NCBI RefSeq assembly: GCF_027596085.1
Contig: NC_072467.1
Location: 3,587,361 to 3,651,360 of the forward strand
Reading direction: 5' to 3'
Source: Anoplopoma fimbria
Lineage: Eukaryota; Chordata; Actinopteri; Perciformes; Anoplopomatidae
Length of the DNA stretch: 64,000 nucleotides
Shown here: one piece after another, positions 26,712 through 63,986 of the stretch
Layout: the number at the start of each line of letters is the position of its first letter
Numbering within the stretch: the first letter of the stretch is position 1
Notes under the pieces: model-generated
Databases searched by the model: none
Seen by the model: only the letters and a program-made list of their open reading frames with translations
What the model was told of the DNA's origin: nothing
Position numbers and translations under genes: made by a program

Positions 26712-29652
26712 GTCAACGTGACCCCCAAGCTCAACACAAACACCATCTATTCATCTTCCTACCGTGCTAAACATTGTGACATGAAAATCATCAATTTAAA
26801 AGACAGCGATGCTCCTGCAAGTGTCCTTATGTTTTTGACAACAGGCCCACAAGTCAAGCACTTGGCTAGTGAGGACAGTGAATACACGTCGTGATCTGCT
26901 AACACAGCTTTTTTTTTTGATACAGGTGGTGTCTGTCTTCAGGGCGCAAACACAGTTTTGTTCATTTTGAATTTTGGTTTATTACAGGCCTACCGCAAAT
27001 TGGCTAAAGAGTACCACCCTGACAAGAACCCTGATGCTGGAGACAAGGTATGACGTACAAAAGCATTGCAACACCATTGTTAGCAACAGCAATAGCTCAA
27101 TTATTCAACAATTGGGACCAAGAAATGATGTCAACTTAGTTTATCATGATCACACAGCCCAACTCTTTGAGGATTTAGAGGTAAGTTACACATCAGAGTA
27201 CAGAATATGAAACAGCTTTTTTTCCCTAGCGAAATGCACATTAGTGTTTGATTCATACTGCTCTATGACCTTTTTTCTCAGATTCTTCAGTCTGACACAA
27301 AAGACTAGACTGTCTTTTTGTTTTGTTTTCACTTTGTAAAAGGGGCTCTTCAGAAACGCACCTAGTTGGCCCTTTTTGCTGTGATGTTCTGAGTCAAGCT
27401 GTCTGATTGTACCTTTTTTTTCTTTTTCTTTCATTTTCCAGTTTAAAGAGATCAGTTTTGCATATGAGGTACTGACAAACCCAGAAAAGAAGGAGCTCTA
27501 TGATCGCTATGGAGAACAGGGCCTACGGGAGGGAGGAGGCGGTGGGCCTGGCATGGACGATATCTTCTCTCACATTTTTGGTGGAGGACTATTTGGGTTC
27601 ATGGGGGGGCAGGGTAGAGGACGCAATGGAGGCAGGAGGAGAGGAGATGATATGGTTCACCCTCTGAAGTAAGTATGTTACATAAATACTGTTTGGTGCT
27701 TCCATGGGGTGTTCAAACATATTATGTTGTTGCACACATCTTATATCTCTTTTTTTCATGCAGAGTTTCTCTTGAAGACCTCTACAATGGCAAAACCACC
27801 AAACTGCAGCTCAGTAAGAATGTGCTGTGTGGTGCCTGTAATGGGTGAGTTTGCTTTAAAATGTTTAATTTTATTCGTTGAATCAATATTTTCAAAACCC
27901 TGACGGAAGACAGCATGTCATAAAGTAGTTTTGTTGGAAATAAATTCCTGTTAACAGTGATGATGCTTTACTGTTTGCCTTTTAGTCAGGGGGGTAAGGC
28001 AGGAGCAGTTCAGAAGTGTGTGGCATGCAGAGGACGAGGTATGAGAATCATGATTAGACAGCTGGCACCTGGGATGGTCCAACAGATGCAGTCAGTCTGC
28101 ACAGACTGCAATGGAGAAGGTATTGTGTCCATAAAAACCCACACACTGACTATACTTTTAAAAGACACCGCATATTGTACAACTACGAGCACAACGGCAC
28201 ACTGAAGTTGTCCAATCTCTGTATGTGTGCTTGTGCAGGTGAGGTGGTAAATGAGAAGGACCGCTGCAGAAAGTGTGAGGGCCATAAGGTGTGTAAGGAG
28301 ACTAAGCTTCTTGAGGTGCATGTGGACAAAGGCATGAGACATGGACAGAAGATCACATTCTCTGGGGAAGCTGACCAAGCACCTGGCGTCGAACCAGGAG
28401 ACATAGTCCTGGTGCTGCAAGAGAAAGAACATGAGGTAAAGAAAACAATTGGCTTCTGATATTGATTGTTTAGCTGTATTTATTTTATTATCAGGGCTAA
28501 GAAGAAATATTTCCATTATTTGTTGTACATTTTACGGCACTTAACAAGTTTGGATGTCAATCTATATCAGGAGTTTCGTCGTGATGGCAGTGACCTTCAC
28601 ATGGTCCAACGTATCGGCCTGGTTGAGGCTCTGTGTGGCTTCCAGATGACCGTTGCGCACCTTGATGAACGCCAGTTGCTCGTCAAATATCCACCCGGCA
28701 AGGTCATCGAGCCAGGTAAACAAGTCTTCAAACCACGTTCATTTATTATATCTCGGTCATGATATTCCTGACATTTTTTGGTGCAAAAGATAATAGATCT
28801 TATGTTTACTGCATCTATTCCATTTTATTGCAGCTTGTTTTACTTTCGCCAACAGTAATTTTTACATACACATGATATTATGATTTTAAAAAAACATGTA
28901 ATGTCCTGATAAACACTAACGGTGTAGAGATCTTGCGTATACACATACATTTTCATGACAGTTAAATCTGGAGAAAGTATAATATAATACTAATTGTCTT
29001 AACTGTGTAGGTATAAAACAAATGCCAAATAGGATTTTAAATTTTTATTGTAACACATCATAATTTGCCGCAAGCAAAGTAATGCACATTTTCAGAGTTC
29101 AGTTTTGCCTGACAGTTCTGTTCTGCTTATATCACAATATATAGTACATATCTTGTAAAGTGCAATGTCTAGGATACCTATTTTGTCTACGTGCCTTTAC
29201 ACCACTTTTTTGGTGTGTGGTTGTGTGGCAGGTTCTATTCGAATGGTGAAGGGAGAGGGAATGCCTCAGTACAGAAACCCATTTGAGAAGGGAGACCTTT
29301 ACATCAAGTTTGACGTCCAGTTCCCTGAAAACAACTGGATTAGCCCTGAAAAACTGAATGTGAGTTGCAAGTGTTAACCATCCCGTCCTGCACAATTATA
29401 AATCCATAAGCACGAATGATTGTAGTGTAATTTTTATTTTTTAACTCAATTCTGTTCTTGCAGGAACTGGAGTGCTTACTCCCTGCTCGTGCTGAGACTC
29501 CTGTGATTGCAGCAGATGCAGAGGAAGTTGACCTGACAGAATTTGACAAGAGTCAAGGGTCAGGAAGCGGAGCCAGGAGAGAGGCCTACAATGATAGTTC
29601 TGATGAGGAAGGGGGCCATCATGGCCCAGGGGTGCAGTGTGCACACCAATAG
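25955..29652 (+). CDS. dnaja2: DnaJ/Hsp40 co-chaperone DNAJA2
   Basis: A type I Hsp40 that delivers unfolded clients to cytosolic Hsp70 and stimulates its ATPase. Nine coding exons join in phase: 25955-26032, 26988-27047, 27442-27668, 27764-27844, 27986-28119, 28239-28435, 28571-28715, 29232-29359 and 29464-29652, giving 412 aa, the same length as I recall for mammalian DNAJA2. The J domain (about 1-75) has the HPD motif at 36-38. A Gly-rich linker ([11 protein letters not shown]) follows. A zinc-finger region holds four CxxC-type repeats ([30 protein letters not shown]). Two substrate-binding beta domains come next. The C-terminus GVQCAHQ is a CaaX farnesylation box. The very high identity to DNAJA2 rules out DNAJA1 and DNAJA4. 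Which teleost duplicate (a or b) cannot be told. Confidence 0.96.
26643..26710. repeat. (GT)n microsatellite in dnaja2 intron 1
   Basis: About 34 GT units in the first intron. They generate spurious Val-Cys open frames. Confidence 0.95.
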
Positions 29653-31185
29653 AAAGACTCATACATAAAGACATGCACATTGCGCACACAAACAAACGCA
29701 TAAATACATGAACATCTATTGAGTCCCATTGCTAACACCATTCAAGACTTGACACGCATACATGTTGATTTCTCTACTTTCATGAATCACATGAAAAAGA
29801 GATGTACACAAATACATATACACTTATATCAACCCTCCTCAGTTCCATGGTGCCCATAAGTCAGAGATATGCTGGACGTGTGATGACCATTTTGTGTTTA
29901 TGGACAGTAGTGCTCATCAAAGCCCCCAGCAAGAAGGTTCACTGAATGAACTTGACTTGGACCCGCCCTGTTTTCATCCTCAGCTTTTACCTTTCACTGT
30001 GGGAAACACCAGTCTAGTGTATAAAATGCAAATATTGTTGACTTTCTTGTATAAGGTGTAGTTTAGTGTATCTCACACACAAGCGCATGCTGCTTTCTTG
30101 CTGATGATCTTGCACATGTAGATCAAGGGTCCAGATAGGACACTACAAGAAATCTGACACCACACCTGTTTAAATTTCAGTGTCAATGCTATCAAAGTCC
30201 CCTGCTATCAAGAGAGCTGACCTAATTACAGCCCTAAAAGTGTGTCCTCTGCACAGCCTGCTGAGAACCGCACGTTTAATCCTTTAAGGTGACCAGTCAT
30301 ATTTTGAACATGGGACTGTTTCTGTTAAGTCCCGAGCTCTCACATTGCTAAAATATTAAAGCCCTGATTAAAACACCTGTCAGCCAGGCATCATGTTTTC
30401 ATAGTTTGGAAATTTAAACTTGTTTGTCTTTGTTGGTTCGAATGTTAGTGTTTTCGAGACCACAGAACTTGAACCTACATAGCGTACTCTTCATTTGAAT
30501 TGAGGACACACTTGTGTACTTTGTTCGTACTGTATGTGTGTAATGCAGCGGCTCCGTGTGTGAGCTGCTGTTGAATGTTCTGGCTTATTAGAGTGATAGA
30601 TATTCCTGCTTTGTGTTGGACTGCAGTGTGAGTGGACACTTAATAGGGGCCATTTAAGAGGGAAAAAACAGAATGTTTATTTACTGAGAATCTTTTCCCA
30701 TGTAGACATTTTCCCTCTGCACACCAGAACCAGGAGATCCTCTTCTCTTGCAGGAAAACCACTGGGCCCACACCAAACCTCTGTATTATACATATCTTCC
30801 CATCGTAGAGTTGTTAGCTAAACTTACATTCTTTGACATGTTACAATATTCCTATCCCTATAGACCTGTAAATAAATACAGCCCCAGTCAATAGGTGCAT
30901 TCTAAGTCTACAGCGGTGTCCTTCGTCTTGTCAAATTATTTCTTTTACAAGTGAGTAATGGCCAACCGTGCCAATAAATATGTTCTGTTCAGGTGAAGGA
31001 GAGCTGATGGAACCTCTGTAGACCGTTAACATGCACCTCTGCGACTTATTGTGTATGTAATTAAGGCCACGGGGATAATGTGTACACAACTAAAGGGGGG
31101 TCATGGATTAATGACGTTAATGTTGATGCTTACGTTTGTCAAGATGATAACTGTATAATAAAACAGTCACTTAAAGTTTGTGATC
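29653..31185 (+). other. dnaja2: dnaja2 3'UTR
   Basis: The 1.5 kb after the dnaja2 stop has no coding exon. It ends with an AATAAA hexamer at 31157-31162 and a GT-rich stretch 'aaagtttgtgatctgtct' downstream, as expected at a cleavage site. Earlier AATAAA hexamers (about 30871 and 30974) may give shorter transcripts. Confidence 0.55.
31157..31162 (+). terminator. Poly(A) signal of dnaja2
   Basis: AATAAA followed by a GT-rich element, at the end of a long gene-free region downstream of the dnaja2 stop. Confidence 0.55.
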
Positions 31186-31227
31186 TGTCTTATTGCATAT
31201 GCAAACCCTGCATTCACAACATTTCTT

Positions 31228-31233
31228 TTTAAT
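31228..31233 (-). terminator. Candidate poly(A) signal of the coiled-coil gene
   Basis: ATTAAA on the minus strand, about 217 nt after the stop at 31450. It is the closest recognised hexamer variant, and would place the 3' end within tens of bases of the dnaja2 end. Confidence 0.35.
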
Positions 31234-31449
31234 AATGTGAGCTTAAATGACCATAAACCAGAGGGGCACTGCAGGTAAAAAAAAATCTGCACTATGATAC
31301 TTGAACTCATCAGAATATTATGTGATAATCAATGTGGCAGATTTTAAAATCATTAGAAAATCACACTTCAGCTGGACAGTGTTGACAGCAATTGTTGGCT
31401 AAAAAGCCTTTTGTTAAAACTACACATGAATTTAAGCAGCTGTAGTTTC

Positions 31450-34400
31450 TCAGTCGGCTCCTTCCTCTGTTTCACTGCTGTTGAGAGCTACTGGACCCAG
31501 GAGCTCCTTAAATCCTGCAGTATTCCTAGAGGATGAAAAGGAAACACAGGGGGTGGTGGTAAACCATACATTGGTGTTCCCAGTTTCATTTAAAGAGGTG
31601 TCCCTCACCTCTCTCGTTTGGACTGCATCACATAGGATCTCTCTCTTCTCAGCTGCTCCAGTCGCTCCCTGACAACTGTCTTCTGCTGGTTCTTATCCTC
31701 CTACAACACAATAGTAACGGTGATGCAATGATAGATACATTATCTAGACTGATTCCCTAAATACACAGTATTTTACCTGAGGTAGATCTTGAGTGAGGTG
31801 TTTTAGCCTGTCTGTGTGTTTCAGGCCGAGCAGGTCTTCCTCCGCCTTTCTGTTCTGTATGATCGACAGACGCTCCTGAACCTGAACGACAAACCCTGTC
31901 AGAGTGACATGTTGCCTCCGCCTCCCACAAACAATGATCTGAATACTAGTGGGTGAAATTCCTACTCTGCTTCTGCACCTCTCTCTCTCACCCTCAGCAG
32001 TTGTCTCTCTCTGTCTCTCTGCTGCCTCTGTTCCACCTTTCTTTGCATGTCCACCAGGTTGCGCATTGTTCTTTCTCTCTCCATTGCTGAGAGTGGTTCT
32101 CTTGCTCGCTCTCTCTCCATCAGTGTAGCTTCCCTCATTGCCTCCCTCTCTGCAGAGCTGCTGTCAACCTTTACAAGAGGAAACAGCAGACGAGTGAATT
32201 ATGTTGAAATCCGTTCGGCACGGATCTTGGTTGCACAACCATGTGTCGGCAAACTTACTGTGGCTCGTGTATTATATTTCTGGTCCTCAGCATGAGAAGG
32301 TTCAGGCCCTCTCACGTCCCACAGCCCCGACTCTGTAGCAGTGGGACACATTTCCACCTCGAGCACTTCTCTGTCCACATTAGCTGTCTCTCTCATCAGT
32401 TCAGAGCAAATGTCACCACCATGCTGTTCAATCTCAGGAGGATAAACCAAAAGTTGTGGTTGTGCAGCCTGCAGGGTCTCTGCTACCAGAGCATGGGTTT
32501 GCAGGTCACATTCAGATCCTCCCTTCTCTGGTTGATCAGCTAGTGCTCTCTCAACCAAGGCCAACTAAGAAGAGTATAGAAGGGGTAAAAAAATCAGATA
32601 CATGACATATTAATACAATGTTTTATGGTCTGCTTTATAAATCATTTTGAGTACCTGCCCTGCTGTGCTGCACTGCTGGTCTGCAGACTGTGTGTTAGGA
32701 TGACTTGTGGAATCAAAGTGGAGCCGAGTGGGTTTCATCTCTTCTCTGTCACTCTCTCCAGTACTCTCCTCACACGGTGTGTGTTCAGCTGTACTGCTTG
32801 TGTCATTTGGCTGTACATCCTGGTTCTGTCCTCTAATCTCTTCCTCATACTCTGGTGGTTTGCTCCAAGCAAGAGTGATCAGTGAGCCCTGTTTCTCATA
32901 ACTCTGGGGGCTCTCTGTTGCACTGCCCGCTTCTTCTTCCTGGGCTCCTCTGTCGGCGGCGAGACTCTGACTTGTTGCATCTGATACACACAAGATCTCC
33001 AAGTAGGGCAGGTCCTCCATGACCGCTCCACAACCTGGGGGGAAAGCAACATGTTGTAATTGCAGCTGTAAGTGTTTGGTCGAGGTTTGCCTGTTTTTTG
33101 CAGTACCTTGACAGACGTCCTCCTTGTCAGTCCATGCTGCAGCTTGCATTACATTCAGTTCTCTGCTGGCCTTTCTGATTGAATCCACCGTCAGAGTTTC
33201 AACTGGCACACCACTGCAGCGGGACAGAGCTGCGATTTGCTCATTGCTGCTATTCTCGGTTAAGTTTGGATAAGAAGGGAGTATAGAGCCTGAAGTAAGA
33301 GGGGCATCTGATATCAGTTGGAGCAGGCTGGTGTAGCGTTGAGCTTGAAGTTCTGATTCATATGCGTCTCGCAGAGCTTCGATACACTGTGCACTCTAAC
33401 AGACACACATCATTATTTGAACAGTCTGTGCTTTATTAAAAGAGCCGCTGTAATTGTGGAATCTGTGGAAACGATGGGATGTTATGGTTGTCTTGACTCA
33501 CCTTGTCCATGACTGCTGGCAGTAATGCAGACGTTTGGATTTCTTGGAGCTCCATCAGATGGGTCAAAAGGAGCAGGGAACAATCCTCCAGGTGGTGTTG
33601 GTACCACATTGCCGGTTGACTGCTTATGTTCAGCTGGAGTTGTGTCTGGAGGTTTGTTTGCTTTAAGGGGATCTGAGTGTCATTGCATGTCTGCAGGCCA
33701 GCATGGATTTCTCGAAGTCTTTTTATACAACAACTTCTTAAAGCAGCTTGCTGATGGCTTTCTGCATAGGAAAGGTGGTAGATACAAAAAATGAGGGGAA
33801 TACAAAAGGGGACTACAAAAGAAAAAAGCAATTCTGACAAGCATGCAGCAGTCAAATATCCATATACCCTCTTTTGGAGGCAGTGTGCAACCTGGCTCTT
33901 GCAAATCCTCTATGGAGACCCCATTTGCCAACTTGACCAGGTGCTTCCTCTCCTGCTCCTGAGTCAGCACCAGCAACTGCAGCACTGCCTGTTGTAACAG
34001 GGCCAAACATTTTTGTTCTGCTGCTGATAAAACTACTGTAGTGTTTTACTTTAAGCCATTACTCGAGAAACATAGTACTAAAATTTTAAAAAACAAGGTT
34101 ATGAAATGTGCTGCCTCTCTCTCAGAACATGCAGATGTACAATACCTGCTGTGGTGATACAGAGATAAAGTCTTTATTTTGCTCCTCCTCTTCACTGTGA
34201 AGCCACAGTGCTGCCTGCTCTGCTCTGCAGGGACTCTGAACGTGTGGCCTGAACAGATAATGTGGGACAGACAGGGTATAGCTGAAACAGAGTGTGCATA
34301 GGGCAAAAAGCAAGACCTGATGATAGTGAATACATTTTCCTTTTCAGTGTTGAATTTATGTTTTCACTTTTAGTTATGGCTCACCATGTCTCCCAGGACT

Positions 34401-37400
34401 GCCGAGCTGCCAGTAGAGCACTGTAGGACATTTTTTCTCTCTGAGCTCGGAGAGTTGCCAATCTGATGTAAAGGCACAGCAGCCTCAGGCTCTCCCTGTC
34501 CAGCCTGGAAGGTGAAAGATTAATGAATCAACTCATTAAGTACCTGGTAGGAACCATAAAGAAGTCTATATGTGTCAAATCTGAAATCTGCAACAATTCC
34601 TTGCATAAGTGTTAACTTGCGTTGGGTAGAAGGTGGGCTAAATCACACAGTAATTAAATCAATACATCTTAAATCAACGTGAATATATGTTGGATTATTT
34701 GGTTTTCATTGATGTGTAGACTTAAGATGACCCGGGATATCTCATGACATCACGAGAATCAAGCTGCCGTGCAAAATAAGAGCTGACTTACTTCCAGCTG
34801 GTTAAAATTTTTAAAAGTATTTACCTCTCACCCAGGACTGTTAGTGTGTCCCTTTCTTGTTGATGAAATGTGCATAACTCATACAGGAGCGAAACAGCAG
34901 ACCAAGACTGTTCCCTCCACTCAGGACCGCTTCTCAGGAAGGCCCTGCAGGAGAGTATCTTTGTTATAGTGCTTTTGTTTGACGTCCATTTAGGGGACTT
35001 GGAAAGTTGTTTGCAGTGTTTACGTGAATTATGATGAAGTAAAATATCTGTGTTTTTATACATAAATTACTGCTCTCTCAACAGTAGTCTGTATTTTTAC
35101 TTTACTTTTTTAGTTTTGGGAAATATTGCTGTATTGTAGGTTAGTCATTCAGTATATTTATTTTTCTATTTATCTTTAATGTGTTATACTAACCTTGTCA
35201 TTGTGTGTTACCTGTATATCCTCAAGGCTCCTGGCAGCTCAGCCAAACGGAGCATGTCACCTGATTCCAAAACCTCATCTGCCAGTTCCCCAAGCCCCTC
35301 CTCTTCCTTATGTTGTTGCCATGGCAGCAGGGTCTCCCAGATATTTTGAGCTGTGGTATCACAGTGAAAGAAGAGGAAGGGAAGAAAATCAGGAATGTGA
35401 AACACCTGGACTAGGCTCTATGATACTGAGTATGTTATACTTAGAGTTAGGATATTGTTCTTTGTGTGTTATTGCTACAAAAGTTAAGAAAGATTTTTCC
35501 TTACTGTAGTGCTCCTGAAGCATTTCAGTATAAAGCAAGTGGGTCACCACATCATACTTCACTTCCAGCAAGAGGAGGACATCTGAGAGGGAGACACAGC
35601 CCCAGGCCTGACCTCTAACCCCTAGGCTTTGGCCCTGCCAGGGAGATGGCAATATACTTTGCACACTCTCTGATGCCAATCTAAGAAGATAAATAAAAGC
35701 ACATATCAATATCTTAATTATATAGTGAACATGCAATTCAATGCTTAATGGATGCCTTGTAACATTAAATAAAGGTTTCAATTGTTCTAGAGGTCAAAAA
35801 TTCACATCCTACGCGGCTGTGGCGTAGTGGAGAGCAAGGTAGTTCTCCATTCAGAGGATCGGTGGTTCGATACCCGGCTTCGGCAGTCGATGTGTCCTTG
35901 GGCAAGACACTTAACCCCAAGTTGCTCCTGAAGGCTTGCCATCGGTGTGGACTGGATGATGAATGTTAGTTAGAGTCTGATGGTGGCACCTTGATGGTAG
36001 CCTGTCATCAGTGTGTGAATGGGTGAATGATATGTAATATACTACTGATTGTAAGTCGCTTTGGATAAAAGCGTCTGCTAAATGACTGTAATGTAATGTA
36101 AAAATCAATACTGCAATGAGTCAATACTTAGTTAAAGTAATACCATGTGGCTTTTAAAAGAAGAACAAACACATTCTCCTTCAATCAAATTGAAAAGGTA
36201 CATTATTTTACAATAAAATGTATTATTGCTCAAATAAATACACTCAGGTGTTTTGGTGCTTCAGCCTTACTTAGTCTGGTATGATCAGTATTGTATGATG
36301 GCTTATGTTAGCAGACTTTAGGTGGATCTATGCATAACAGGTATTACTGACTCATTTCACTTTTTTTAACTTAACATTAATTGTCACAGCAGACGTTGTT
36401 CAGTGGAAGTTACACAGGCTCGCTTTAAATCAAATAATTATATTTTCAGCTAATCTTACTGTATGTTTAGCAGGTGTAGCCTCAATCTACGAGGCATCAA
36501 GAAAGTCAATCCTTTATAAGCATTAAGCAATGGAGTAAAACAGTATTATTTCGCTCTGTACTCTGATAGATTTAAAGTATTAAGTATTGTATTATAAAAA
36601 GGAAAACCCAGGTAAGCGCCTTTACCTTAAAATTGTATCTGAGTAACTTTTAGACCTCTGTGAGTTAAGATGCTCACCTGGCCCAGCACTGCCTGGCTGC
36701 CTTCTTGAGCCTCTTCACACCTCTCACACTCCCGTTCAGCTCTTTTCCCCCGACCACTTGTTTGAAAATATTTGGGTCTGTGCTTTGGTGAAGGCCATTC
36801 AACACATGTGGATTGACTCTAACTTGTTTGTCCATTGAATAGAGAGTGTTGAGATTTCCAACATTTAGCAGCTGGAGGTCCCAGTAGAGCTGCAGATAAG
36901 AATATTGACTTTTAGTGGTGATGAAAAAATAATATTTTGTCCACTGCGTTTCTCAGACGCCGTTAAATGAAATTCAGAGAGAGGAAAAACATTGCATTGA
37001 CGACCTTTTCCTTCTTTTCCTTCTCCCGTTCCATTTCTAGGAGAACGTCCAACACATTTTCACCAACACATGACCAACTATTGTCGCCTCCTGCAATCTG
37101 AAACAGGCACAGGTATATAGGAGTATCCCATAATAACAAATGAAGATTGGATCAAACAATAGCGGCTTTGTTGTTTTAAATATATCATAGTTTTTACCTT
37201 CTTCATGACCACATGTGCTTCCTCGGTGTTGGAGGAAACATGAAACACTTTGTGGTAGAGGACACTCACATCTTCAGAGGAGAACTCTGCTCCGACAGAC
37301 TTACCCAGGGATCGATACAGACCGGCGATACAATCCTGAAGGAAAATGCAAAGACATTAGATGTAGTTTACATATATACACAAAAACTAATAAACAACAT

Positions 37401-37414
37401 CTTACCTGCTCCAT
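31450..37414 (-). CDS. Unrecognised coiled-coil-rich protein
   Basis: I do not recognise this gene. About 18 coding exons give roughly 980 aa: 37414-37406 (only ATGGAGCAG), 37335-37198, 37097-37005, 36889-36678, 35680-35505, 35350-35212, 34944-34825, 34504-34385, 34248-34146, about 34018-33868, 33761-33502, 33395-33107, 33034-32655, 32564-32259, 32168-31992, 31881-31777, 31700-31609 and 31525-31450. Phases agree at every junction except between 34146 and 34018, where one exon edge must differ or a small exon is missing. The first two thirds look alpha-helical and Leu-rich, with no signal peptide or membrane segment. The 380-base exon is acidic and Ser/Thr-rich. The last exons are Arg/Glu-rich and strongly coiled-coil (REREQ-like heptads), ending near KRERNTAGFKELL. 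No catalytic motif is visible. A structural role, for example cytoskeletal or ciliary, is only a guess. It runs tail-to-tail with dnaja2, in the same direction as the KCP-like gene upstream. Confidence 0.75.
35813..36104 (+). mobile_element. tRNA-derived SINE with LINE-type tail
   Basis: The head 'gcggctgtggcgtagtggag' resembles a tRNA A-box region, and the B box is ggttcgatacc at 35864-35874. A conserved middle on 'gtccttgggcaagacactta' follows, then the tail 'gtaagtcgctttggataaaa' with taatg repeats. It lies in an intron of the coiled-coil gene, opposite to its transcription. It is not a functional tRNA gene. Confidence 0.85.
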
Positions 37415-38356
37415 GTTTTCACCACTGTGGACTGATAAATGATACAGGCTGTTACTATGGTTACAGTAGTCCTCTGCACAACAGCTGGATCAGGTTACCA
37501 AGCAACAAAAGTGACAGTGTATCTGTCAGGGGGAGAAATGTGATCCAAGACCATGTGACATTGAAGTGTTCTGTGACATTGAATCACCAGTGAAAGTTGG
37601 TGGCTCCCAATGTGTAAAGTGTATATTATGATGCCTGTCTCATACATTATATGTAATCATGAACCTTAATTAAAATCCTCGGATGAAATAGAGGTAAAAC
37701 ATTTTTAAATAGGACTTTAATTTCCTGTTAAGTTTCCTCGAAATAACTATATAATTGGTACTAATTATACATTTCTGAGACAGTTGGGAGTTTATCAGCA
37801 GTTGGTAATTTAGATTTGGCTGAAAGATGTGGCACATTAAATCCTAAGTAAATATTCATCCCTTCTCCATTTATCATTTGTAACTTTATTCTCCATATAT
37901 GTTGAATTGAAAAGTTAATCACATTTTGCATATTAATCTGACCTTCTGTGCACTCAAAAAAAGCAGTTGGAATTAATAATACAATACAACAATTAGTGAA
38001 GCCTTTGTTTATTTGTATGATGTAGAGGAAAAAAAGGAATACCTGAGATTATATGGCTTCTTGTTTATACAGTCACACATTGCACAGTGCTGAAAAATAC
38101 CTGTACAGTAAACAAATGCTCTTTTGGTAGCAAATAATACTGTTAATATAATCTAAAGGCTGTGGACAATATCATCATAAATGTGTAAAACAAAACAAGT
38201 AGCGACAATACCAATGAACATGTAGAAGAAATGACAAAACCCTTGTGTAGTATAAATATTCAGTGCTACATATAAAAATAAAACAATGTTAATAAAAAAA
38301 ACATTAAAATGCAGTATTTCACTTCTCTCAATACGTTAAATACACAGGTTGTTTTT
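37415..38356. other. Gap between coiled-coil gene and KCP-like gene
   Basis: About 0.9 kb, AT-rich, with no coding exon. It should contain the promoter and 5'UTR of the coiled-coil gene at its left end and the 3' end of the KCP-like gene at its right end. No CpG island or TATA box stands out. Confidence 0.4.
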
Positions 38357-38362
38357 TTTATT
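38357..38362 (-). terminator. Candidate poly(A) signal of the KCP-like gene
   Basis: AATAAA on the minus strand, 109 nt past the stop codon at 38471, beside a T-rich run on the plus strand. Confidence 0.45.
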
Positions 38363-38470
38363 TCAAACTGTATACAGTAACAGAAGGCTTTAGCAGCCCT
38401 TGAGTGGTTTAAAGATGATTAGAGGTGGCAGTGCATATGTGTTAAGTGTCCAAGTGAGCAGTCCAAAGGA

Positions 38471-63201
<24,731 letters not shown>

Positions 63202-63529
63202 TATCCAGACAAAACCAAAATATAAAGCCTGGATCAAAATCCAAACAATTTATGCAAAAGGCATGATATACATTGTCTTTTTAACCTTAATCTGGTGACA
63301 TGGACCTTGGACTCTAGGTTCAAGATTTCCCTGTTTTCACTGCAAGCAGATCTTTTCCAAAGAGCACACAGGGGAAACAAGAAACATCTGGATGCAGGCA
63401 GGGCGTCAGTTCTCTGCAGTCACACAATTACATTCCCCCCTGGGGCCATATCTACAATGCACTTTCCCTCCATGATCACAAAGGCATAGAGTTTGATGAT
63501 TATTACTATCCTTTCTCAAGATGCTTGTT

Positions 63530-63534
<5 letters not shown>

Positions 63535-63590
<56 letters not shown>
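63535..63590. repeat. (GA)n microsatellite
   Basis: About 28 GA units, 340 bases upstream of the KCP-like start codon. Confidence 0.95.
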
Positions 63591-63595
<5 letters not shown>

Positions 63596-63877
63596 ACACA
63601 CATGCAGAAAAGTTCAGGTGTGCAGTATGCGTGAGGTCACCGGTTTCTTGTCTGTCTTGTTCAGTTTCCAGTCCCAGAAGGATAGCTGAGGGTGAAGTCC
63701 TTTCTTCCCTTATTTTCCCTCTCTTTGTCAGGCAAAACCCCCCCAAAAAAACATCTCTCCACCCAGCACTGCTGAGTGGTGTTGATTCCCAAAGACCCCC
63801 GTTTTGGTAATCAGCTAAAACCTGGTCTGGAGACTGGAGGGGATCCATGCTGAAGCAGCCAAAAATGTACGTGTGTA

Positions 63878-63986
<109 letters not shown>

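Noticed and set aside
32610..33209. A single 199-aa exon of the coiled-coil gene
   Set aside because: Open throughout, but a GT donor after 33107 and a pyrimidine-rich acceptor before 33034 point to a short in-frame intron; retention remains possible.
35813..35884. A tRNA gene
   Set aside because: A-box and B-box-like words are present, but the cloverleaf is degenerate and the sequence continues into a SINE body and tail.
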